64,000 nt of DNA from Budorcas taxicolor (GCF_023091745.1 NC_068915.1:51828001-51892000), one strand, 5' to 3'; shown: positions 1 to 12,038, counted from the first letter of the stretch. Translations and numbers: made by a program. Notes: a model not told the origin generated them from the sequence alone.

Positions 1-2284
1 GCTTAAATGGAATTTTATTGAGGCTGTCAGGAGCAGACTGCATGCTGGGAGTTGTATGAAACCAAAAACATTATCCCAGACTAAGTAACAGCTGGAAAGA
101 AACTATGGGACCTCCCACATATCCTCCACTGAGATCTAGACAATGGGTGAGTTATTTGACGCAGTAATAGCAACAGCTGCCAGGTAGGCTGATTTTAAAA
201 ACTCAACTTTGAAACTTTCAAAATGGAAATGCACGGGCTTTGGGGAGCATATTGGGGGTGAAAAAATAAATTTAAGGCTACTGCCTTGCAACTGAAACCT
301 GTTATTACTAGAAGGGTGATGGGCCTTGTTTTATATACTTATAATTAGTTTGGAAATGCTTCAACTGAAATGAATATTATCTTAACCCATGAATCTAATA
401 TCAGTGCCTAATAGCACAAGCTAGCAATTGGCAATTACCTCAGAAGTCAAATAGTATATATCACCAACATTTATCACCCAAAATATCTTATTGTCCTTTC
501 CTAATAACATATCATAAAAAAATAAAAGCACACATCTGAGAATATACCCCATTCTTAAGGTTTTAATTGATGCATATAATATTTCCAAATTAAAATGATC
601 ATTTTTGTTTAAAGTATATTTTTAATAAGAAGATAGAATATGGTAAAGCATGCAGAGTAATCTCTTCTCTTTAATCTTTAACTATTACAGTGTCACATCA
701 TTTATCAAATTGTTGGTGTTACTCCTCCTCAGGGATTTATTAAATGGAAGGAAGTCCTCATTATCACAAATGGTGGTCAAATCCCTACGCTTTAAGTGCC
801 ACAAATAAAACATAGAAATAAAATATTTAAGAAAAGTACAATCTAAGGCAATCTTGTGAAATCAGAGATAAAAGATTAACTAACTCATATTGCATTTTCT
901 TGTTTAACAAAATTTCTTGCTTGTCTCCCCACTTAGTAGGCACTGTCAGTGAATAATATAAAGCAATATTATTTGTAATATGCCCAGCAATTAAGGTCAA
1001 CTGGAGTGACTCAATTGAGTGAATAGATTTTTCAAGCCATAGCAAATGTTAAAACCTGAATCTGTTTCTTTACACAGGAAATGAACAATCTCATACCTAA
1101 GATGGTGAACATAGTGTATACAAAGAGCACATAATACTCTCCATTTATTTTGCATGGATTATGGTTTTATAAAAGAACATAACAGGGATTATTTTCTTTT
1201 TTCTATTTTATGTCAATAGTGGAGTTCAGCTGCAAATTCTCAGAGAGATCCAAAGCATGGTCTCAACCCACTTGGTTCACTGTGTGAAAACTAACCTGAA
1301 GAAGAAAGAGGATCTTCATATTATGTTTCTGCCTTATTATTTAGTTATAACTTTGGAGAGTTGCTTTTCTTTTAAGGTACACTTATCTGTGGTTTGAGAT
1401 CATGCTTTGTAAAAGCAGATCCTATTGTATAAGTTCCTGTTCTGTTGAAATAGATGATTCTGTAAGATGAGAGATGTTGGTGCTCTGACAGTTATATGAT
1501 CTTTCCCTTTAACCACATAGATAAGAAAGGCTCCCTGAGAGAGAGTGTTTTGAGATACAAGAATATAGCCTAATGGATGAACAGGTAAGGGCATTTGAAG
1601 CAGACGTTCAATCTTTGATACAGCCAGCAGGAACCTCGAGAGGCTAAGTTTTTGTTGTGCAGTTTTTGGAAGAACAGGAATGAATTGTATATTCAAAAAA
1701 GTCAGTTGTTTTAAGTGCAGTCCAAACAAGTTGAAACTTGAAACAAATGTGAAATGAGTGGAAATAATACCCAGAACTAAACTCTTTTAAATTCTCTGTG
1801 TTATCTTGACTTTAATGGGTAATTATTTTCACAAAAGTGCATTCTGAGTAATCTCCTGAGCTCTGAACTTGTTAGAGAGTAGCAACACAAAAATGACAGG
1901 TCTTAAGTCAGAGTTCTGCTCTTCAAATCACCAGGAGCTCAGATTTCAATATTTTGAAAAGATTTTTAACAGCAGACTCTTTGAAAACAAGTTTCACAAT
2001 ACTGCTCACAGTTGGCTTCAAGGGGATTAACTGCTTAAGAGTAGCCAGGTTTTCCCATTTCTAATTAGGAAACTTTTATTAGTACCCTCATGAGACTTGT
2101 TGATTTTGATTTGGTAGATTCCTTGGAATGAGCATTTTACCCTTGAGAGATTACACAGATGATCCTGAAAACAAAATGGCTAAAAAAATCAGTCACATAT
2201 CAGTAACTCCAAAGTTCCTCTTCAATATACCTAACTGTCTACTCCACTCTCTTCCTTCCAACACCTTTGTTTCACTTATTCTGT
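1..2284. other. Unassigned AT-rich DNA, no gene recognised
   Basis: No retroposon I can name and no convincing exon is visible. The longest frame is a 109-codon minus-strand ORF at 1400-1729. It matches no family I recognise and has no obvious start context or splice sites. It lies outside any repeat I could identify, so it is listed as a weak finding rather than a gene. Confidence 0.5.
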
Positions 2285-2289
2285 ATAAG

Positions 2290-2566
2290 TCTGATGCTAA
2301 ATCACTTCAGTCATGTCCAACTCTGTGCGACCCAGTAGACGGCAGTCCACCAGGTTCCCCCGTCCCTGGGATTCTCCAGGCAAGAACGCTGGAGTGGGTT
2401 GCCATTTCCTTCTCCAATGCATGAGTGAAAAGTGAAAAGTGAAAGTGAAGTCGCTCAGTTGTGTCTGTCCCTCAGCGACCCCATGGGCTGAAGCCTTCCA
2501 GGCTCCTCCATCCATGGGATTTTCCAGGCAAGAGTACTGGAGTGGGGGTGTCATTGCCTTCTCCAT
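2290..2566 (-). repeat. BOV-A2 SINE (dimeric)
   Basis: The plus strand reads the reverse complement of BOV-A2. It begins with the remains of the GCT-rich tail, followed by two similar Bov-A monomers separated by a GAAAAGTGAAAGTGAAG linker. Each monomer contains CCAGGCAAGA and CTGGAGTGG. The element is close to full length (about 277 bp) and moderately diverged. BOV-A2 is restricted to pecoran ruminants. Confidence 0.9.
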
Positions 2567-2589
2567 TATATAAGTCTATTTTAAGGCAA

Positions 2590-2790
2590 AAACCACACTT
2601 GTTTTCACCCTCCTAATAGTTACCTCTTTCTTTTTATCTTCTATATTTTAATCTAAAGCATAACAACCTACCCTAAACTCAAACCTAAAACCTAGAATTC
2701 ATTCCTGATCCCTCATTATCTCCGAAATCCCATTAACTCCACTAATCATTAATTGGTTTTCAAAAATCTCTGTCTAATCCATGTATTTCC
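2590..2790 (+). repeat. Possible L2 LINE remnant
   Basis: A pyrimidine-rich stretch (cattcctgatccctcatta...) resembles the degenerate 3' half of L2. The BovB that follows starts at about 2808. There is no diagnostic 3' end, so the call is weak. Confidence 0.25.
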
Positions 2791-2807
2791 TTCCATTTCT
2801 ATTCTGC

Positions 2808-3384
2808 TATGGTGACTGCAGCCATGAAATTAAAAGACGCTTACTCCTTAGAAGAAAAGTTATGACCAACCTAAATAGTATATTGAAAAGCAGAGACATT
2901 ACTTTGCCAACAAAGGTCCATCTAATCAAGGCTATGGTTTTCCAGTGGTCATGTATGGATGTGAGAGTTGGACTGTGAAGAAAGCTGAGCGCCGAAGAAT
3001 CGATGCTTTTGAACTGTGGTGTTGGAGAAGACTGTTGAGAGTCCCTTGGACTGCAAGGAGATCCAACCAGTCCATTCTGAAGGAGACCAGCCCTGGGATT
3101 TCTTTGGAGGGAATGATGCTGAAGCTGAAACTCCAGTACTTTGGCCACCTCATGCGGAGAGTTGACTCATTGGAAAAGACTCTGATGCTGGAAGGGATTG
3201 GGGGCGGGAGGAGAAGGGGATGACAGAGGATGAGATGGCTGGATAGCATCACTGACTCGACGGACGTGAGTCGGAGTGAACTCCGGGAGTTAGTGATGGA
3301 CAGGGAGGCCTGGAGTGCTGTGATTCATGGGGTCTCAAAGAGTTGGACACGACTGAGCAACTGAACTGAACTAAACTGAATTGA
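2808..3384 (+). mobile_element. BovB LINE, 5'-truncated
   Basis: This is the last ~575 bp of BovB. It starts inside the C-terminal coding part (ATGGTGACTGCAGCC) and runs to the 3' end (CGACTGAGCAACTGAACTGAA). The reading frame is fragmentary: an open stretch at 2945-3223 encodes the post-RT region (MYGCESWTVKKAE, LQYFGHLMRR). It is non-autonomous and dead. The last bases show the typical TGAAC short tandem tail. Confidence 0.93.
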
Positions 3385-4530
3385 TGCTAGCCCAGGGACT
3401 TATCATTTATAGCTTGTATTAAACATCTTTTATCTATTAATATCTTCCAAAAATCCACTGGACTTCACCCCTTCCCCCCCAGATACATACAACCTTCCTT
3501 ATAATTCAAACTTTAATGCACGTCTATCATGATGCTTTAAATATAAGTAGAAAATTTTCACATATTTGTTTAAATCATCTTCAGACCTTTTCTTTGCAGT
3601 TAGAAATATACCAACTTTATGAAAACAGGGACCATTTCGCAATGTACAGATAGCAACTATCACAATACTTTGCCAAAAGTATTCTATAAATAGTTTTTCA
3701 TTAATGAGCAATCTTATTTTTGATATTATACAGTTAATTCTACTTAGCGATTGATAGCTCTTCTCTATTACATATTCTATTGTACAGTCTTTGCATTTTC
3801 TTAATCTTTAACTTTTTTTTCTGTTGCTGAACAAAGTGCATTTAGACATTTGGACCACAAACTTATTTAACTGAAAAGAGGAAAATATTTTGATTATATG
3901 CAGAACATTATTTTTGAAAGTGTGATAAGCTCTTAAAGTGTATTTGTTTATTATTTTTGCTTCATTTAATAATCTAAAATATAGATGCCATTTCTAGAGA
4001 TAAAGAATTGCCTAATAATTGTTTCCTTTTTCCAGAGAGGATTACTCTCACATATTATAGTATAATCCAATTCTAAGGACAAATGATGGTTAAGAATGCA
4101 CTTTTCTCTAAGGAGAATTCATATTGGCACCACCTGCTAGCATGATCATCAGATTATCATTCTTTCTCTAATGGGCATCACTTTTCATACACTTTTACTA
4201 GGTGTTAAAAATTAAGTATGGCTTTTAGAACTTCCAAAGAGTTTTAAGTACTAAAAAGAAAAACCAGAAAGCACGCGTGCATACATACACACACTCTTTG
4301 TGATTTCTATATTATAATAAATTGTACCCACTTAGAAAAACTGATACCTATCAAATTTATGCTACCCAGTGTCATATTTTAAAATATATATTTAAATAAG
4401 TTTATTTTCAGTTTCTTTCATTAGTTTAATCTAAATTTCAAAATCATAAAAATTAAATGACAATTGACATGTCTCTTGTTTGCTAATACTAAAGTTGTAC
4501 TACTATTTTAATGTTAAAAAAGACTCTGAG
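3385..4530. other. Unassigned AT-rich DNA
   Basis: I see no gene and no repeat I can name between the BovB and the CHR SINE. A short alternating purine-pyrimidine patch lies near 4273-4297. Confidence 0.5.
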
Positions 4531-4843
4531 TTTCCCTGGCGGCTCAGTGGTAAAGAATCCACCTACTAATGCAGGAAACATGGGTTTAATCCCTGATCTG
4601 GGAGGATCTCACATGTTGTGGAGCAAGTAAGCCCATGTGTCACAACTATTAAGCCTGTGCTCTAGAGCCTGGGAGCCACAACTACTGAATCCTGCAAGCC
4701 CTAGAGCCTGTGCTCCACAGGAGAAGCCACCTTAATGAGAAGCCCTCGCACCACAGCTAGAGAGTAGCTCCCACTCTCTACAACTAGGGAAAGACCATGC
4801 ACCAATGAAGACCCAGCACAGACAAAAATAAATAAATAAATAA
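4531..4843 (+). repeat. CHR-2-type tRNA-Glu SINE
   Basis: The tRNA-like head (TTTCCCTGGCGGCTCAGTGG) is followed by the CHR-2 body (CTCTAGAGCCTGGGAGCC, GACCCAGCACAG) and an (AAAT)n tail. Flanks suggest an imperfect duplication, AAAGACTCT before and AAAGACACT after. CHR SINEs are shared by ruminants, hippos and whales, so this copy should be older than the Bov-tA and BOV-A2 copies. Confidence 0.88.
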
Positions 4844-4984
4844 AGACACTATCAAATTGTGTTTCTAAATGAGTAGAGAAATTTTGTAGCTTTATAGGCA
4901 AAGGCTAAAAGAAACTACCATGTGAATCTACAAACAGTTCCTTATTTCCCATTTCAACACACATGAACCAGGTTTCTTTTCAGA

Positions 4985-5245
4985 TGTTAGCTCCTGAGAA
5001 AGTCCTTCCTGGACGACCCACTCAGTGATAGTCTATCTCTTTATCTCACTTCATTTCCCTTCCTAGTATTCATCATATCTGGTACCATGTTATATATCCA
5101 GTTGCATATCTGCTTATTATATTAACATACTGTCCTGCATAGAATACAAAGTCTATTCAGACAGGTACTTTCTGTTTCAGAGTCACTGATATATCCCAAG
5201 GATCTAGTAGGTGCTTAGTAAATATGTCTGGAATGAAACTATAAA
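4985..5245 (+). repeat. L2 LINE 3' end
   Basis: The stretch follows the L2 3' end: TCCTTCCTGGACGACCCA, then a CTTATTATATTAACATACTG region, then ATAGAATACAAAGTCTATTC, ending in TAGTAGGTGCTTAGTAAATA. It is strongly diverged, as expected for an ancient mammalian LINE. Confidence 0.7.
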
Positions 5246-5794
5246 TGATACTCAACCCTCAAAAGGAAAAGTTGAAGGATAATATTATCAGCATGCTTGA
5301 CTATGTTCAGTGCTTACAATTCTCAAAACCCTTCTCCTGCCTGATAATCCTAAATAATTTGGATTAGTAATTAGTAATCCTAATCCTAATTTGATTCAAG
5401 TTTTCTTTGTTGCTTAAAACTATTTTAAAATCATTTTTTAAAGGACAAAAAGAAAGAAAAAAGTCCTGTCCTCAAATTTTTATTTTGTTTTTTTATTAAC
5501 ATTTTTGACAAACATTAATTATATAATATGAATGTTCAAAATGTATTTGATTTGTATATATGCTAAAGCCTATTTTTACCAGTCTTGATTGAATTTATTG
5601 CCATATTACTGTAAATTTATATGATATAAAATATATACAATTAATGAAAAAAGAAAGTATGTGATATACTATTTCATGAGTTACTAGAAACATGATATAA
5701 ATGAACAAAATGAGCCAAGTCATTAATAAATTATATCATATAAAAATCATTTGGAGGCATAATACAATCTACACAGTCATTATCAATTAAGCTA

Positions 5795-6006
5795 GGCTGT
5801 GCTTAGTCACTCAGTTGTGTCTGACTCTTTGTGACCCCTTGGACTGTAGCCCACCAGGCTCCTCTGCCCATGGGGATTATTCAGGCAAGAAACTAGAGTG
5901 GGTTGCAATGCCCTCTTCCAGGGGATCTTCCCAACCCAGGGATCAAACTCAGGTCTCCTGCATTGCAGGCAAATTCTTTACCATCTGCACCACCAGGGAA
6001 GCCCTC
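5795..6006 (-). repeat. Bov-tA SINE with perfect 11-bp TSD
   Basis: Complete Bov-tA in antisense. The plus strand starts with the BovB-like 3' part (CTTAGTCACTCAGTTGTGTC) and ends with the tRNA head (CACCAGGGAAGCCC). The duplication CAATTAAGCTA is perfect, at 5784-5794 and 6007-6017, and fixes both ends. Confidence 0.95.
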
Positions 6007-6165
6007 CAATTAAGCTAATAAACTTTAAATACTAAGAGTCATCAATTAATTCCCATATATCAGATCAATAATGTCTGGTGTGTTGACTTCACTTGTTTTC
6101 TGGCTTTCAGCTATCTCTTTATCTTAATTCATTGTCTATATGGCTTAACTTTATAATATGATTAC

Positions 6166-6443
6166 TTTTGAAGAAGGCAATAGCAGCCCACTCCAGTACT
6201 CTTGCCTGGAAAATTCCATGGTGGAGGAGCCTGGTAGGCTGCAGTCCATGGAGTAGCGAAGAGTCAGACATGACTGAACGACTTCACTTTCACTTTTCAC
6301 TTTCATGCATTGGAGAAGGAAATGGCAACCCACTCCAGTGTTCTTGCCTGGAGAATCCCAAGTACTGCAGAGCCTGGTGGCCTGTCATCTATGGGGTCAC
6401 ACAGAGTCAGACATGACTGAAGCTACTTAGCAGCAGCAGCAGC
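6166..6443 (+). repeat. BOV-A2 SINE with 8-bp TSD
   Basis: Sense-oriented dimer: two Bov-A monomers, each with CCACTCCAGT and CTTGCCTGGA, joined by CACTTTCACTTTTCACTTTC, ending in a (GCA)n tail. ATGATTAC occurs at 6158-6165 and 6444-6451. Confidence 0.94.
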
Positions 6444-6451
6444 ATGATTAC

Positions 6452-6829
6452 ATTTAGTCTCACCCTCCTACCTTTCCATTTTATGCCTGTAAAAAATCCT
6501 CAAATCAGACCCCATCCACCAGCTTTTATAAGTCACTCATCAGGATTTCTGGGTAGTTTTAAAATATATATAAACTTTAAGGCTGCTGCCACTAAATTCA
6601 TGGTCAACAGCTGGCATCAGTTTCACCTGCTGGTCTTCCTGTATTTCCGTAATTATCTTTCCATTCTTTAAAAAATTCATTTGTAGTTATCTCTATTCTA
6701 TAGTCCTTTACCTTTAATGTCATTAGCTGGCTTTAACAACTTGGTCATCTCCAAAAGATGCTACATCTCATCTTCCCCCTCCTGGGAATAAGGCCGTTTT
6801 CTTCACCTGTCCCTCTAATGCATTATTCT
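6452..6829. other. Unassigned DNA between SINE and MER5A
   Basis: No gene is visible. The composition is mildly pyrimidine-rich and could include L2 remnants, but no diagnostic segment is present. Confidence 0.4.
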
Positions 6830-7012
6830 TCAAACTTGGCACTATTGTCATATTGTTACCAGTGACTGTCCTTCCATTTTAAGTTGTTTAGCAGCATCCC
6901 TGTCCTCTGTTGATTAAGTGCCAGGAGCATACCCCCTCTAGCTGTGACAACCAGAAGTGTTTCGAGATATGGGGGCAGATATATTTCCCTGTTGAGAATC
7001 AATACTCTAATG
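6830..7012 (-). repeat. MER5A (hAT-Charlie) DNA transposon fossil
   Basis: The plus strand reads the reverse complement of MER5A: CTTGGCACTATTGTCATA at one end, GTTTAGCAGCATCCCTGTCC and AGCTGTGACAACCAGAAGTG in the body, and CTGTTGAGAATCAATACTC as the degraded terminal repeat. MER5A is a non-autonomous, long-inactive family. Confidence 0.85.
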
Positions 7013-7370
7013 GATACCATTTTCAACCCATGCAATTCCGATTCCTTGTCTTATAAATTATTAACTTTTGAATAGCTTCTTTATCTCCTTAGCTTCTTTT
7101 CAGTGACATGTAAGTATGCCCAATTATTTTCTTCTCTAAAGCCAAATTCTTTCAAACCTGTATTTCTTTGTTTCTTTTCCTGATTCTAATTTATCTCTGA
7201 TTTCACTTTGGAAAATTCCTTTCTCCATAGTTAAACTATTTGAGTTGTTAAAAAACTGGCTTTTATTCCATTTATTTCCCAACTATGTCCTTATATCCAT
7301 TCAATATGTCCTTATAAAATAACCTGCTTGTTGCTTTAGCCAATGAATACTTTTCTTTTTCAGTTGAAGG

Positions 7371-7497
7371 CTTGGGAAGATCCTTTGGAGTAGATAATGG
7401 TAACTCACTCCAATATTCTTGCCTGGAAAATTCCTTGGACAGAGGAGCCTGGCCAGCTACAGTCTATGGGGGTGCAAAGAGTTGAACACAATTGAGC
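7371..7497 (+). repeat. Bov-tA SINE, 5'-truncated
   Basis: Only the part after the tRNA head remains, from GGGAAGATCCTTTGGAG to AAAGAGTTGAACACAATTGAG. It runs directly into a GT microsatellite that appears to have grown from the SINE's TGAGCG end. Confidence 0.85.
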
Positions 7498-7538
7498 GTG
7501 TGTGTGTGTGTGCACACGCATGCAAGCACACACACACA
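7498..7538. repeat. (GT)n/(CA)n microsatellite pair
   Basis: An imperfect (GT)7 run is followed by a short spacer with GCATGC and then a (CA)6 run. The two runs are complementary, so the tract could fold into a hairpin as well as vary in length. Confidence 0.85.
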
Positions 7539-7540
7539 GA

Positions 7541-8278
7541 GTTAATTTATAATGTTGTGTTAGTTTCAGGTGTGCAAAACAGTGATTCAGTTTAGTTGCT
7601 TGGTCGTGTCTCATTCTTTGTAGCCTGCCAGGCTCCTCTGTCCATGAGATTCTCCAGGCAAAAATACTACAGTGGTTTGCCATACCCTTGAATGGCAAAT
7701 CTCCTCAAATGGCAAATCAAATCCACATCTCCGGCATTGGCAGGCAGAGTCTTTATAGCTGTGCTGCCAGGGAAGCCCCTCTTTCTTTTATACATTATTA
7801 CAAAATATTGAGTTCCTTGTGCTATACAGCAGATACCTGTTAGTTGTTTATTTTCTATATAAAATAGTGTGTATTTCTGTTTTGTATATAGGTTCATTTG
7901 TACCATTGTTTTTAGGTTCCACATGTAAGTGATATCATATATTTGTTTTACTCTTTCTGACTTACTTCACTTAGTACGATGATCTCTAGGTCCATTCATG
8001 TTGCCACGAATGACATTATTTCATTCTTTTATTATGGATGAGTATTATTCCATTGTGTGTATGCATACACCACATCTTCTTTATCCATTCACCTGTCAGT
8101 GAACATTTAGGCTGTTTCCATGTCTTCAGTATTATATACAGTGTTTCTATAAACTTAGAGGTACAAATTATAGCTTTGTCCTGGGTATGCCCAGGAGTGT
8201 GATTACTGGATCTTATAGCAACTCTATTATTACTTTTCTGAGAAACTTCCAAACTGTTCTCCAATGAACAATTATTAA
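7541..8278 (-). mobile_element. L1 LINE 3' region, interrupted by a SINE
   Basis: The plus strand carries L1 antisense. The 3'UTR (TTACAAAATATTGAGTTCC) is followed by the ORF2 C-terminal region (CTTACTTCACTTAGTACGAT, CATTCACCTGTCAGTGAACA, GAGTGTGATTACTGGATC) up to about 8278, where it is 5'-truncated. A Bov-tA at 7588-7780 splits it near the 3' end. Confidence 0.88.
7588..7780 (-). repeat. Bov-tA SINE nested in L1
   Basis: Antisense Bov-tA from TTTAGTTGCTTGGTCGTGTC to TGCTGCCAGGGAAGCCCC, with small internal losses. L1 sequence resumes on both sides, so the SINE is the younger insertion. Confidence 0.88.
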
Positions 8279-8782
8279 ACCTTAGCATTTAAACATACAG
8301 AGCATATTTATTACTCAGTTATTCTTAAAGAGCTCTTTCCTCAGCACCATCATGTTCTCACTCTCATGTTGAGTCTTTATTCTTTATCTTTCCAAAAATA
8401 TTGGTGCTGTTATTGTCTCCAGATAGATCCTGTTTTGTTTTTTGTTTTCTTTTCAACACTACAAGTTTAACCTAGTTTAACCAAGTTTAACTAGTTTAAG
8501 CTCTTACACTCTTTAGCACAGAGCTCTCTTCTGGCATCAAGACATCTCTCTCTAACATATTCTGACTGTCAAATAACTTTAGCATGAATTGCATTCTCTA
8601 TAAAGTTTTAAAAACATATTTATTGTACTCAATGGAATATCTCAATGATATATTTCATGTAAAGCACAAATTTTGGCACACAATTCACCCCAGATAAATG
8701 TTAATATCATCACTATCATTACCACCTCAACATCATAAACACAGACATAACGATAACAAATCTTCTGCTTACATAGCTTAAA
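8279..8782. other. Unassigned DNA
   Basis: No gene or named repeat is seen. At 8461-8500 there is a short imperfect repeat of AAGTTTAACC/TAGTTTAACC units. Confidence 0.4.
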
Positions 8783-8791
8783 TACATATTT

Positions 8792-9059
8792 TTAAATATA
8801 TTTTTAATTTTTTTAAAAAAGACTTTTTAAAGACTATAGACTATATTTTTAAAAGAGACTTTTAAAAAGACTTTTTAAAGACTTTTAGACTATATTTTTA
8901 AAAGGTCTTTATTGAATTTGCTATAATATTATTTCTATTTTATGTTTTGCTTTTTTGGTTGCAGGGCATGTGGGATCTTAGATCCCTCACCAAGGATCAA
9001 ACTAAAACTCCTTGTATTGACAGGTGAAGTCTTAAGCACTGAACTTCCTGGGAAGTCCC
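8792..9059 (-). repeat. CHR-type SINE with long AT-rich tail and 9-bp TSD
   Basis: The body is at about 8935-9059: TTTTTGGTTGCAGGGCATG, GGGATCTTAGATCCCTCACC and CACTGAACTTCCTGGGAAGT, an antisense tRNA-like head. TACATATTT occurs at 8783-8791 and 9060-9068. The inserted segment therefore includes about 140 bp of AT-rich tail, which contains a 48-bp tandem duplication (GACTTTTTAAAGACT at 8821 and 8869). Confidence 0.8.
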
Positions 9060-9068
9060 TACATATTT

Positions 9069-10124
9069 AACATAAAACTCTTTATCTCCTCTGCAGTTTC
9101 CTCAAGCATCCTCCTCCTCTTACTTGAGTCTAAAGTAGAGTCTATAATCTCCCTTATTCCTTACAGTCAACCATTTATTGGAACCTAGTTTCTTTTTTGA
9201 ATACTCATATTCAGCAGTTCTGCCAGCATTGCAGATGTATCTTGTCTCAATATTTGTAGGTAGTGTCTAAACCTCAAATTCTGTGTTGTCCACATTCCTT
9301 TCCTGTCTAATCTGTGTGACTTGCCGGAACATAAACCTGTAAGTCCTCTACTTTAAATTCTACTTTGTCATTCCTTATTACTTCCTTATTCCTTATTACT
9401 TAACATTCAGACTTCTTAACCTGACTCAGAGGGTCTCCTCCATATCTCCCACATGTTGTTTCTTCTGCCTGGGTTTTCCCAGGGTTCTCTGTTCTACTTC
9501 TGCCTCCTTTTGATTGATGACTGCAGTTAAACATGATGGTTTAAATCTTTGTCCAATTTCTCACTAGTGCAAAGACTGGAACATGTGAAGAGTTCAAAAC
9601 CTTGAGTTTTATAGTACTATTATTGCCAATAACTTGTTAACAAAGGGAAGCTCAAAAGGTCTCAGCTTAAATTTTATTTCTAGAGTTACTTTTCTTATCC
9701 CTGACTAGGTTATTTAATCTTACCAAAAATATTTTTTCCTTCTACTTTCCCATTTTCTTTATAAGTTTAATGTCTGTCTTCCTCTCCACATTCCAATGAT
9801 TCTGGCAGACATTATGCCCATTTTATTTAACATGTATTCCCAGCCTATAAAAATGCTGGGCACAAAGTATTATTTGATCAGATGTATTTTTGAACAAATG
9901 TGTCAGCAGGTGAGTGGACTGGATGAATAAATAAAGGAATGATAATTAGAAAATTTCTTAACTATTCCAATCTGGACTCTAAGGCTCACTTACAAAAATG
10001 TATATTAAAACATTTTATCTTGAACATATCATTTATTTTTTATGTATAAAATAGAAAGTGTTTTATTTACTTGATAATAATTCATTTAGCAAACAATATG
10101 ACAATGAGAGTATGCCAAATTTCA
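9069..10124. other. Unassigned DNA, possible L2 trace near 9780-9945
   Basis: No gene is recognised. The segment 9780-9945 (CAGCCTATAAAAATGCTGGG, then an AATAAATAAAGG end) loosely resembles an L2 3' end, but the match is too weak to call separately. Confidence 0.35.
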
Positions 10125-10355
10125 TATTTAATGGTAGTAACTAGTATTTATTGAATAATTATCATGTTTCAGAACTTGTGTTTGACCATAGTGACTGTAT
10201 ACTTCAATTCTTATTATAACTTTACAAGAAATTTATCACATTTTCTGCAAATAAAAACTGGAGCACAGATAATTTGTGCAAAAGACCTAAGATCAACAAC
10301 TAATACATGACAGAGTCAGTATTAGGACTGGTCAATAGGGCTCCAGACACATGTT
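10125..10355 (+). repeat. MIR SINE
   Basis: MIR features appear in order: TAGTATTTATTGAATAATTA, CTTTACAAGAAATTTATCAC, AAAACTGGAGCACAGATAAT and a degraded core (CAGAGTCAGTATTAGGACTG). The divergence is typical of MIR. Confidence 0.75.
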
Positions 10356-10917
10356 TTTCACTGTTATGTTCCTGAATGTATAGATAGCTTTTTCATTCTA
10401 GGTTACTGTCTGTGACTTTTAAAGCACATATTAAGTACTATGTTAAAGTAAAAAATTAATTATGATGTTTTTGTTTAGACTGTGGATTGAAGGATAAAAT
10501 CATTATGGTAATGAACAGTCAGAACCTTAATGAGAAAAGCTCACATATTCAAGGAGATCTCCAGTATAATTTTTTCTTTTCTAATAATATCCTATTTTCA
10601 GATAGCGAAAAGCAAATGTAAAATTATGAGTGTACATTTAAGAAGGATAATAATAGACAATACTTTCTTAATAATACAAGGTTTGCACATTTAATGTTTG
10701 AATAAATAAGATAGTTTTATCATAAACTTTTGCACAACAAAGGTAATCATAAACAAAACAAAAAGGCATCCCAATAGACTGGGAGAAAATATAGGCAAAT
10801 GATTTGACCTAAAATAACTTAATTTCCAAAATAAAAAACTCATACAATTCAATAACAAAATGCAAACAACTCAACTGAAAAATGGGCAGAAGATATAAAT
10901 ATGCATTTCTGCAGAAA

Positions 10918-12038
10918 AGATCATAGAGACAGCAAGGGAATTGTAGGAAAACATCTACTATTGCTTCATTGACTACACTGAAGCATTTGGCTTTGTGAAT
11001 CAAGACAGACTTGGAAATTCATAAAGAGATGGGAATACCAGACCACCTTACCTGTTTTCTGAGAAGTCTGTATATATACAGGTCAAGAAGCAACAGTTAT
11101 AATCGGACATGGAACAACTGAATGGATCAATATTGGGAAGGGAATATGTCAGGGCTGTATATTGTCACCCTGCTTATTTAATTTATATACAAAGTACATC
11201 ATGTGACATGCTGGGCTAGATGAATTATGAGGTGAAATCAAGATTTCTTGGAGAAATATCAAAACCTTAGATATGAAGATGCTACCATTCTAATGGCAGA
11301 AATTGAAGAGGAACCAAAGAGCCTATTGATGAAGGTGAAAGAGGAGAGTGAAGAAGCTGACTTAAAACTCAATATTCAAGAAACTAAGATCATGGCATCC
11401 AGTCCCATCAATTCATGGCAAATTTAAGGGGGAAAAGTGGAAACTGACAGATTTTATTTTCTTGGGCTTTAAAATCACTGTGAATGGTGACTGCAGTCAT
11501 AAAATTAAAAGACACTTGATCCTTGGAAGAAAAACTATGACAAATTTAATGTATCAAAAAACAGAGACATCTACTTTCCTGACAAAGATCCATATAACCA
11601 AAGTTATGTTTTTTTTTTTTTCCCCAGTATTCATGTACAAATGTGAGAGTTGGACTATAAAGAAGGCTGAGCACCAAAGAATTGATGCTTTTGAACTGTG
11701 GTGTTGGAGAAGACTCTTGAGAGTTCTTTGGACTACAAGGAGACCAAATTAGTGGATCCTATAGGAAATCAACCCTGAATATTCATTGGATGGACTGATG
11801 CTGAAGCTCCAGTACTTTGGTTACCTGATGCAAAGAGATGACTCTGATTCTGGGAAAGACTGAGGGTAGGAGGAGAAATGAGAGACGGAGGATGAGATGG
11901 TTGGATGACATCACTGACTCAATGAATATGAGTTTGAGCAAACTCTGGGAGATAGTGAAGGACAGAAAAGACTGGTATGCTGCAGTCTGTGGAGTCACAA
12001 AGAGTGAGGCATGATTTAGTGACTGAAAAACAACAGTG
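10918..12038 (+). mobile_element. BovB LINE inserted in L1, old and decayed
   Basis: The BovB RT region starts at about the segment equivalent to AGAGAGTTCCAGAAAAACATC and runs to a 3' end reading TAGTGACTGAAAAACAACAG. That older 3' variant differs from the TGAAC-tailed copies elsewhere. RT codons survive in pieces (CAGGGCTGTATATTGTCACC), but stops and indels are frequent, and a 15-T run interrupts the frame at about 11609. The L1 host continues on both sides. Confidence 0.9.

Noticed and set aside
2128..2566. Opposed 98- and 89-codon frames
   Set aside because: Shadow frames of the BOV-A2 element at 2290-2566.
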